Assembly: GCF_018130215.1 (NCBI RefSeq)
Contig: NZ_JAFCKQ010000050.1
Location: 1 to 60,255 of the forward strand
Reading direction: 5' to 3'
From: Bradyrhizobium jicamae
GTDB lineage: Bacteria; Pseudomonadota; Alphaproteobacteria; Rhizobiales; Xanthobacteraceae
Length of the DNA stretch: 60,255 nucleotides
Shown: piece after piece, positions 54,165-60,255 of the stretch
Layout of the letters: the number at the start of each line of letters is the position of its first letter
Position numbering within the stretch: position 1 is the first letter of the stretch
Notes under the pieces: generated by a model
Database searches by the model: none
Seen by the model: only the letters and a program-made list of their open reading frames with translations
Told to the model about the DNA's origin: nothing
Translations under genes and position numbers: made by a program

Positions 54165-55541
54165 CTAGACCGCTGCCAGCACCAGCTCGGCCCTCAGGCC
54201 GCCGATCGGCGCCTCGCCGAGGGCAAGATTGCCGCCATAGAGCCCGGCGAGATCGGTCACGATCGACAGACCGAGACCCGAGCCGGGCTTGGATTCGTCG
54301 AGCCGCTGGCCGCGCCGCGACACCTGGGCGCGCTCTGCCTCCGACAGGCCGCGGCCGTCGTCGTCGACCACGATGCGCAGCCTCGGCCCGGCGCCCGGCT
54401 CGTTCGGAGGCTGGATCGTCACCTCGATGAAAACCCGCGAGGCCGCCCATTTGCACGCATTGTCGACGAGATTGCCGACCATCTCCTCCAGATCCTGCCG
54501 CTCGCCGCGAAACCGTGCCGCCGGGTCCGCCTTGGTCTGGATCGAGATCGAGCGGTCGCGATGGATCTTCTCCATGGTCCGCCGCAGCCCCTCGATGACG
54601 GGTGCGACTTCGGTGATGGTGCTGACGATGGTGACGCGGGCGGCGATGCGGGCGCGCTCGAGGTGATGGGCGACCTGATCCCGCATCACGTCAGCCTGCT
54701 CCAGCACCTTGCTGGCGAACGGGTCGGCCGCATGCACGCTTGCTTCGTTGACGATCACGGACAGCGGCGTCTTGATCGCGTGGGCGAGATTGCCGACATG
54801 GGTGCGCGAGCGCTCGACGATCTCCCGGTTGGCGTCGATCAGCGCATTGGTCTCGCGCGCAAGCGGCGCGATCTCGACCGGAAACTGGCCCTCCAGCCGC
54901 TCGGCACGGCCCGAGCGGATGTCGGCGATCGCCTCGGATATGCGCTTCAGCGGCGCGAGGCCGTAGCGGACCTGGAAGATCGTGGTCAGCAACAGCACGA
55001 TGCCGAGCGCCGCGAAGGTGCCGCCGAGATAATAGTCGAAGCTGCGCGTCTCGTCGAAAATCTCGGTGGCATCGCCGGCGACGCTCACCAGGAACTTACC
55101 GTCGGCGCCGAGATCGACCGGCCGCTCCACCATGCGCAGGTTCTGGCCTTCGGGGCCGTCGACATAGCCGAGCCGCACGCCGGCCGCAGTCAGCTCCGCG
55201 CCGTGCTCCTCGAGCTTCGGCAGCTTCTTGTCCCACAGCGAGCGCGAGGCACGGGTCTCGCCCTTCTCGGTGTCGGTGCGGGTGATCTGCCAGTACCAGC
55301 CGGACAGCGGCAGGTCGAACAGGGGCTCGCCGAGCGACTGGAACTGACGATCCGGTGGCTCGTCGGGCGTCGCGACTTCGGCGATCAGCGTGCGCAGATA
55401 GAGATTGAGCCGGCGATCGAAGGCGCGCTCGGTCGCGTCACGGTAGACCGAAGACAGGATGACGCCTGTTATCGCCAGGATCACCACCACCCAGGCGGTC
55501 GCCGAGACGAACAGGCGGGTGGCAAGCGAACTGCCGCGCAT
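54165..55541 (-). CDS. feuQ: FeuQ/PhoQ-like sensor histidine kinase
   Basis: 458 residues. Membrane helices at about 12-32 and 170-191 enclose a periplasmic sensor domain. Phosphorylation site GNLAHAIKTPLSVIVNEASV (His254) has the PhoQ-like HxxKTPL form; HATPase motifs are LVDNACKWA, DDDGRGLSEAER and KPGSGLGLSIVTDLAGLYGG. It is downstream of the FeuP-like regulator by 90 bases. In Sinorhizobium, FeuPQ controls cyclic beta-glucan export and osmoadaptation; function here is inferred by similarity. Confidence 0.8.
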   Translation of the reverse strand: MRGSSLATRLFVSATAWVVVILAITGVILSSVYRDATERAFDRRLNLYLRTLIAEVATPDEPPDRQFQSLGEPLFDLPLSGWYWQITRTDTEKGETRASRSLWDKKLPKLEEHGAELTAAGVRLGYVDGPEGQNLRMVERPVDLGADGKFLVSVAGDATEIFDETRSFDYYLGGTFAALGIVLLLTTIFQVRYGLAPLKRISEAIADIRSGRAERLEGQFPVEIAPLARETNALIDANREIVERSRTHVGNLAHAIKTPLSVIVNEASVHAADPFASKVLEQADVMRDQVAHHLERARIAARVTIVSTITEVAPVIEGLRRTMEKIHRDRSISIQTKADPAARFRGERQDLEEMVGNLVDNACKWAASRVFIEVTIQPPNEPGAGPRLRIVVDDDGRGLSEAERAQVSRRGQRLDESKPGSGLGLSIVTDLAGLYGGNLALGEAPIGGLRAELVLAAV

Positions 55542-55631
55542 CAGTGCACGGTCTCGAACATCGTGTCAGCGGGCCTCGGCATGGCGAATCCAATCAACCT
55601 CCCGCGGATCATGCCAACGCCCGCGCGCGGA

Positions 55632-56303
55632 TCAAGCGCCTGACGGCGGCTGCGCCAGCATGTAGCCCAGGCCCCGCACGGTCTGGATGATGTCGACCTC
55701 CAGCTTCTTGCGGATCCGGCCGACGAACACCTCGATCGTGTTCGAGTCCCGGTCGAAGTCCTGGTCGTAGAGATGCTCGACCAGCTCGGTGCGCGACACC
55801 ACCCGTCCCGTGTGGTGCATGAGATAGTCGAGCAGATTGTATTCATGCGATGTCAGCTTGACCGGATTGCCGTTGACCGTGACGCGCTTGGTGCGCGTGT
55901 TCAGCGCCACCGGCCCGCAGACGAGTTCGACCTGCGCATGCCCGGACGCTCGGCGCAGCAGCGCGCGGATCCGCGCCAGCACCTCCTCGAGGTGGAACGG
56001 CTTTGCGACGTAGTCGTCGGCGCCGGCGTCGAAGCCCTGGACCTTGTCGCTCCAGCGATCGCGCGCGGTGAGAATCAGCACCGGCATCGCCCGCTTGTTC
56101 CGCCGCCACGCCTCGAGCACCGAGATGCCGTCCATCTTCGGCAGACCGATATCCAGCACGACCGCGTCATAGGGCTCGCTGTCGCCAAGGAAGTGCCCCT
56201 CCTCGCCGTCGAATGCGCGGTCGACCACATAGCCTGCATCCGTCAGCGCCGTGGTGAGCTGGCGGTTCAGATCGGGATCATCCTCAACGACAAGCAGACG
56301 CAC
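55632..56303 (-). CDS. feuP: FeuP-like OmpR-family response regulator
   Basis: 223 residues, MRLLVVEDDPDLNRQLTTAL, with Asp51 (VVLDIGLPKMDGI), DDYVAKPFHLEEVLARIRAL and a winged helix (KLTSHEYNLLDYLMHHTGRV, RDSNTIEVFVGRIRKKLEV). The block EGHFLGDSEPYDAVVLDIGL closely resembles rhizobial FeuP as I remember it. It is the upstream partner of the FeuQ-like kinase. It is divergent from the VanZ-like gene, with a 252-base gap. Confidence 0.82.
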   Translation of the reverse strand: MRLLVVEDDPDLNRQLTTALTDAGYVVDRAFDGEEGHFLGDSEPYDAVVLDIGLPKMDGISVLEAWRRNKRAMPVLILTARDRWSDKVQGFDAGADDYVAKPFHLEEVLARIRALLRRASGHAQVELVCGPVALNTRTKRVTVNGNPVKLTSHEYNLLDYLMHHTGRVVSRTELVEHLYDQDFDRDSNTIEVFVGRIRKKLEVDIIQTVRGLGYMLAQPPSGA

Positions 56304-56555
56304 CTTGGCCTCCGAAAGTGAGAATTGCGATATACGGCATCAAATGAGGCTTCCGGCGCTGAACGGGTTATGAACGGACCGATTAGTGGAATGTTACTTT
56401 TTTGTCATTTCCCGGCTTGATAGCAGATTTGGAACCGGCGGGCACGCTCGTTAACGCCTGCGGAATTAACGACGTTTGTCGGTCAGCCGCAGAAACGATC
56501 CTGATGGAGGCGCGCGGGTTGCAATCGGGCCGGCCGTCGCCTAACCCTCTTGATC

Positions 56556-56933
56556 ATGATCCAGAAGATTTCCCGTATTGCGGGGTGGCTGGCGTTCGCC
56601 TTCATCGCCTTCGTGACGATCTCACCGATCGACGACCGGCCGTCGATCGCAGCCCCCCAGATTGAACACTTCGCGGCCTTTGCGCTGCTCGGCCTCCTGC
56701 TGGTGATGGGCTATCCGCGGCGCGCGCTGGCAGTCGTCGTGATGATCGCAGCCAGCGCCTACGCGCTCGAGGCGCTGCAACTCCTGACGCCCGATCGCCA
56801 CGCCCGCCTGCTCGATGCGACGGTGAAGGCTGTCGGCGGACTCTGCGGCATCGGCGCTGGCCGGATCCTGCTGCCGCTGCTGCAGGATCAGATCGACCGC
56901 TTCAGGAAGCTGCCGCAACAATCTGCGGGTTAG
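56556..56933 (+). CDS. VanZ-like membrane protein
   Basis: 125 residues from ATG 56556 (MIQKISRIAGWLAFAFIAFV), with a TTG 6 bases upstream also in frame. Four hydrophobic helices alternate with FVTISPIDDRPSIAAPQIEH, the SP-x-E/D-H-F VanZ signature, and LDATVKAVGGLCGIGAGRIL. VanZ-fold proteins are small integral membrane proteins of unknown biochemical role, named for teicoplanin resistance but widespread. No resistance function is implied. Confidence 0.8.
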   Translation: MIQKISRIAGWLAFAFIAFVTISPIDDRPSIAAPQIEHFAAFALLGLLLVMGYPRRALAVVVMIAASAYALEALQLLTPDRHARLLDATVKAVGGLCGIGAGRILLPLLQDQIDRFRKLPQQSAG

Positions 56934-57105
56934 TTGATCACGACCGCACAGCAAGTGCTCAAATCTGCACGAGGTTTTTGCATCGCGCGGATGCGATATC
57001 CGCGATCGCGACAAACAGCGCTTGGCCTCGAGAAAAGCGATGCTATGAATGCTGCGACAACTCGAACGACGCCGTCGCGTCGTCGTCGCAACGCAGGGAC
57101 ATCGC

Positions 57106-58110
57106 ATGATCCTGGTCACCGGAGGCGCCGGCTATATCGGCTCACACGCATGCGTCGCACTGCTGTCGGCCGGTGAGGACGTTGTCGTCTTCGACAATTT
57201 CTCCAACAGCAGCCCGATAGCGCTCGAGCGGATACAGGCGATCTGCGGCAAGCCATTGACCGTCGTCGAAGGGGATGTGCGCGATCAATCCGCACTCGAG
57301 AAGGCACTGTCGCAGCATGGCTGCACCGCCGTGATGCATTTCGCCGGCTTGAAGTCCGTGCAGGATTCGGTTGCGGAGCCGCTCGAATATTACGACCAGA
57401 ATGTGGTCGGGTCGCACCGGCTGTTGCGTGCGATGCGGGCCACCGGTGTGCGCAAGATCGTGTTCAGCTCATCGGCGACGGTATATGGCAAACCGCAGTT
57501 CCTGCCCTGCACCGAGCAGCACCCACTTCAGGCGGTCAACCCCTACGGCCGCACCAAGTTGATGATCGAGGAAATGTTGCGAGACCAACATGTCAGCGAC
57601 AACAGCTGGGCGATCGCGATCCTGCGTTATTTCAACCCCGTCGGCGCGCATGAAAGCGGCCTGATCGGCGAAGATCCGAAAGGCGTTCCCAACAATCTCG
57701 TCCCGTTCGTCGCCCAGGTCGCGATCGGACGTCGCGAACGCCTCAACGTCTGGGGCAGTGACTATGACACGCCCGATGGCACCGGCGTGCGCGACTACAT
57801 CCATGTGATGGATCTGGCCGCAGGTCATCTGTCCGCGTTGAGGCTACTCGACACTCCGCAATGTTTCGCCGTCAATCTCGGGACCGGCGAGGGCAGCAGC
57901 GTGCTTGACGTCATCCGTGCCTTCGAGGCCGCAAGCGGCCGCACCATTCCCTACGCGGTCAATCCGCGCCGCCCGGGCGACGTCGACACCTGTTATGCTG
58001 CGACCGACTACGCGGCGAAGCTCCTCGGCTGGAGGGCCACCCGATCGCTTCAGACCATGTGCACCGACCACTGGCGCTGGCAGAGACGCAATCCGAACGG
58101 CTACGCGTGA
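57106..58110 (+). CDS. galE: UDP-glucose 4-epimerase
   Basis: ATG 57106 gives 334 residues, MILVTGGAGYIGSHACVALL, with the GxxGxxG NAD site at the very N-terminus as required; upstream codons would add a basic leader. KIVFSSSATVYG supplies the catalytic serine/threonine, NPYGRTKLMIEEML the Y-x3-K, and AILRYFNPVGAHESGLIGED is the GalE substrate block. It interconverts UDP-glucose and UDP-galactose for exopolysaccharide, LPS and glucan synthesis. A ManC-type gene lies 2 kb to the right on the other strand. Confidence 0.95.
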   Translation: MILVTGGAGYIGSHACVALLSAGEDVVVFDNFSNSSPIALERIQAICGKPLTVVEGDVRDQSALEKALSQHGCTAVMHFAGLKSVQDSVAEPLEYYDQNVVGSHRLLRAMRATGVRKIVFSSSATVYGKPQFLPCTEQHPLQAVNPYGRTKLMIEEMLRDQHVSDNSWAIAILRYFNPVGAHESGLIGEDPKGVPNNLVPFVAQVAIGRRERLNVWGSDYDTPDGTGVRDYIHVMDLAAGHLSALRLLDTPQCFAVNLGTGEGSSVLDVIRAFEAASGRTIPYAVNPRRPGDVDTCYAATDYAAKLLGWRATRSLQTMCTDHWRWQRRNPNGYA

Positions 58111-58509
58111 GGCATTACGCCCCCGCGATATGATCCCAGGCGGTCGCTGTCTGTAGGACGGCGTGCTCCGAAACCGCCCGGCTTTCCGGAGCCTTCCTGC
58201 TGGAGCCCTCTCGTCCCCAAACGAGGTCTGGCGCTGCGCAGACCATTATCCAAAGGGGTACGCACGAAGGGGTAGGCAAGTGACGCCGAGGGCAGCGAAC
58301 AAAGCTGCTAAAGTTGGTGCGTGTGGAAGCCCGACAACAGGTCAATCGACGACTAGAGTCTGCGTCCTGAGACCGTCCGGATGCCTGCCCTGGTGAGCCA
58401 GATGCAAACGCGCATCGTCGGCACGCAGGACGAATCGCACGAACGGTGCAGACCTTGACTCGACGGCCTCAGCGTTGGCAAAAGCCCCTTGAGTGCACGG
58501 AGTCCACTG
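58111..58509. other. Intergenic region with no recognised gene
   Basis: A 399-base stretch between galE and the next small membrane protein. Open frames on both strands are short and without ribosome sites. I see no clear terminator for galE. Confidence 0.4.
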
Positions 58510-58767
58510 GTGAGCGGCATCATCCTCCTGATAATTTTGCTCGTCGCAGCCTACGGCGCCGGCTACGGGACACGTGAGCTCATTTCTCGCCGACGTCATG
58601 CGAGAGCGCGAATGTGGATGGGTTACGTTGAACCCGATTGGTTGCGGCCGGCAAATTCGAACGAAATCGGTCCCAAGCAGGCTAGCGGTGAACTTGGCCA
58701 GATGCTCGTTCGATGGGAAAAAAGAGCGCAGGCGCGGCGACTAGCTCAGGCCGTGACAACGCACTGA
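58510..58767 (+). CDS. Small membrane-anchored protein (85 aa)
   Basis: The GTG at 58510 is preceded by CGGAG at 58498-58502; a TTG at 58489 is also in frame. The product begins with one transmembrane helix (GIILLIILLVAAYGAGYGTR), followed by a basic, hydrophilic tail with YVEPDWLRPANSNEIGPKQA and RWEKRAQARRLAQAVTTH. Unknown function, likely a small single-pass inner-membrane protein. Confidence 0.5.
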   Translation: MSGIILLIILLVAAYGAGYGTRELISRRRHARARMWMGYVEPDWLRPANSNEIGPKQASGELGQMLVRWEKRAQARRLAQAVTTH

Positions 58768-58930
58768 GCTCATCTGCAGTTTGGCGAGCTCGGCCAGTTC
58801 TCTGAAGCACTATTCCGCATGAACCGTCTCAATTTGAATGAGCCTGTCCGCCCGCGGCTCCCTGCGGATGGCGCGATCGACGAACCCCACGATGCATGGA
58901 ATTGCCGCGTGTCGACCGTTCGGCGTCTTG

Positions 58931-59206
58931 CTATTGGCGGTCTTCGTATCGGTCGCATTGGGGGTCACCACGCTTGACCAGGGCAACCTCATTAAGCGGT
59001 GGACCGCAGCGCAGCAAAGAGTACTGGCTTTCGTAAGGCGCCGGCGAGCGACGGCAAACGCTTTTACCGACAGGCACCTCGACCGACTGATTTCCCACGG
59101 TGTAGAAACAAGCGCTCGGTTTGGGCAGCTCCTCTTTCGTTTGAGACTGAGCTTGAGCGCCTCCCAGCAACAAAACGGGGATCGAAAAGACCAAAATTCC
59201 GCGCAT
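58931..59206 (-). CDS. Small secreted Cys-containing protein (91 aa)
   Basis: ATG 59206 follows GGAGG at 9-base spacing. The signal peptide is MRGILVFSIPVLLLGGAQAQ, cleaved near residue 20. The mature part has four cysteines (SACFYTVGNQSVEVPVGKSV, then CRR, LRCGPP and DPQCDRYEDR), suggesting two disulfides in the periplasm. The ACFYTVGNQSVEVPVGKSVC arrangement, with a turn and a C at each end, looks like a small beta domain. Function unknown. Confidence 0.7.
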   Translation of the reverse strand: MRGILVFSIPVLLLGGAQAQSQTKEELPKPSACFYTVGNQSVEVPVGKSVCRRSPAPYESQYSLLRCGPPLNEVALVKRGDPQCDRYEDRQ

Positions 59207-59506
59207 CGGGTTTTTCCTCCGAACCTCGTCTAGGTATGCTAGTAGGCATAGTCTACGATAGTTGTTGTCGCTCTCGCAACTTCCACGCTGATGTGGACGC
59301 CAAGCGCCTGGCATGGATTCGATGCTTGGGGAAGGCGGCTCTCCAGATGTCGGGCGGGCCGCCGGACCGTCAGCCATCCCGCTCGGTGCATGTAGGCAGT
59401 GCGCTCTCGCAAACGACGGTCGTTCCTTTATCGCACCGCTGTGGGGCGACGAGCCTTCCGCACAGCATGCTGATCTCGCTTCCCACCCCATTCCGCCGAC
59501 CGCGTG

Positions 59507-59773
59507 TCAAGACAGGTATCCAGCCAAATCGGCGAGGCGTACTGCAAAGGCGCCCAACGTGACTGTGGTAATGGTCTTCGTGACAATCAGGGCGATCATT
59601 CTGTTACTGGCATCGAGCCCGGCCATGGTTCGCCTTTGCGAATACCAGACCGGATTGATCATCGATTTGGCAACGCCGAAGAGGCCATAGAAAATGCCAA
59701 GAATGACGAGCCAGAATGCCAACGAGTATTGACTTTGGAAATAGCAAGCAATCGCTGCGACAACAATCTCCAT
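59507..59773 (-). CDS. Small membrane protein (88 aa)
   Basis: It starts MEIVVAAIACYFQSQYSLAF and has two or three hydrophobic segments (residues about 3-35, 57-80), with a polar loop AKSMINPVWYSQRRTMAGLD between. GGGGATAG precedes the ATG on the coding strand. No known family recognised. It may be an inner-membrane orphan. Confidence 0.55.
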   Translation of the reverse strand: MEIVVAAIACYFQSQYSLAFWLVILGIFYGLFGVAKSMINPVWYSQRRTMAGLDASNRMIALIVTKTITTVTLGAFAVRLADLAGYLS

Positions 59774-60087
59774 TTGCTATCCCCGCGAGCCAGAGCGCCA
59801 CTAGCCCGTTCGACCTGAGACCATGCCTCTCCTGCAAGCAGCCTCATCGCAGAGGACTGCACGTTTGGTCGCATTGGCTGAGCCGACTATCGATCAAGGG
59901 CGCCATAGTGACTCTAGCAGTGCGTCGCATCTAAGGCGCGACCTCGGGCCATGGCCAAGCTTTCTCAATCAGCTCAGTCGTGCTCAAGGTTCGCACCATT
60001 TCGCAACTACGCTCGGGGCGGAAGGATTGCCCGCCAGGGCATGGCCGCGTTCGCCACCCCTCTCGTGCACAGTTTCCATCCGGCCTG
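59774..60087. other. Intergenic region with no recognised gene
   Basis: A 314-base stretch between the small membrane gene and the manC end. I found no terminator or promoter I could support. Confidence 0.35.
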
Positions 60088-60255
60088 CTAGGCGCGCTGA
60101 TAGTCATCCTCGATGCGGACGATGTCGTCCTCTCCGAAGTAGCTGCCGGTCTGCACCTCGATCAGTTCGAGCTGGATCTTGCCGGGGTTCTCCAGCCGGT
60201 GCACCGCGCCGATCGGGATGTAGATCGATTCGTTCTCGTGCACGGTCTTGACCAG
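60088..60255 (-). CDS. ManC/XanB-type mannose-1-P guanylyltransferase/mannose-6-P isomerase, C-terminal end (partial)
   Basis: Only 55 codons plus the stop are in the window; the gene continues to the right. The residues ENESIYIPIGAVHRLENPGK and IQLELIEVQTGSYFGEDDIV, then RIEDDYQRA, are the highly conserved C-terminus (cupin, isomerase domain) of bifunctional GDP-mannose pyrophosphorylase/phosphomannose isomerase. It supplies GDP-mannose for polysaccharides. The full gene must be examined before naming the activity. Confidence 0.85.
   Translation of the reverse strand: MVKTVHENESIYIPIGAVHRLENPGKIQLELIEVQTGSYFGEDDIVRIEDDYQRA

Noticed and set aside
56556..56933. Glycopeptide resistance suggested by VanZ
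   Set aside because: VanZ-like fold alone is not evidence of resistance; no van genes nearby.

Overview
The window is GC-rich DNA from an alphaproteobacterium of the order Rhizobiales, most likely Bradyrhizobium or a close relative. The assignment rests on gene content and on protein styles I recognise. These are the cycHJKL (ccmIEFH) - degP - two-component - glnE block, an fdsGBA-fdhD-fdsD formate dehydrogenase operon, FeuP/FeuQ-like and PleC-like regulators, an Omp25/Omp31-type porin, many tiny secreted orphan proteins typical of bradyrhizobia, and a dispersed intergenic repeat I associate with that genus. I see no rRNA, tRNA, CRISPR array, intact insertion sequence or prophage gene.

Layout. 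1-1647 is the C-terminal part of a repeat-rich, calcium-loop exoprotein. 1660-6111 holds a LysR regulator, a tautomerase, an ABM-like protein, a 45-residue small protein, an oxalate/formate-antiporter-like MFS protein and a CBS-pair protein. Three promoters in this stretch carry a shared GTATACC element. 6253-10589 is a run of metabolic genes (PanE-like reductase, nitronate monooxygenase-like, secreted alpha/beta hydrolase, quinone-oxidoreductase-like MDR). 10640-18770 is a surface-adhesion locus: a FecR-domain protein and a TPR protein face a giant 2063-residue exoprotein that itself begins with a FecR-like domain. 18899-26399 is an accessory zone of small membrane and secreted proteins around one porin. 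26400-27815 has no convincing gene; it contains decayed sequence and a dispersed repeat with nested inverted repeats.

The second half is mostly core genome. It contains a CDF metal transporter (27816-29207), a PleC-like hybrid-free kinase (29400-31721) and a LysR regulator divergent from the fds formate dehydrogenase operon (31726-38824). A long leftward block follows (38829-50167): cytochrome c maturation, then degP, then an OmpR-type regulator and kinase, then glnE. Next come an alpha/beta hydrolase, a PhzF-family protein, a conserved 464-residue protein, FeuQ/FeuP-like regulators, a VanZ-like protein, galE, three small proteins and, at the right edge, the C-terminus of a ManC-type GDP-mannose pyrophosphorylase/isomerase.

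How parts fit together: an OxlT-like antiporter would bring in oxalate and export formate, and the Fds dehydrogenase oxidises formate to CO2, though frc and oxc are not in the window. The FecR/TPR/giant-protein locus looks like a self-contained cell-surface module. FeuPQ, galE and manC all touch cell-envelope polysaccharides. Starts below were moved inward from the longest ORF wherever a ribosome binding site, overlap or signal peptide supported it.
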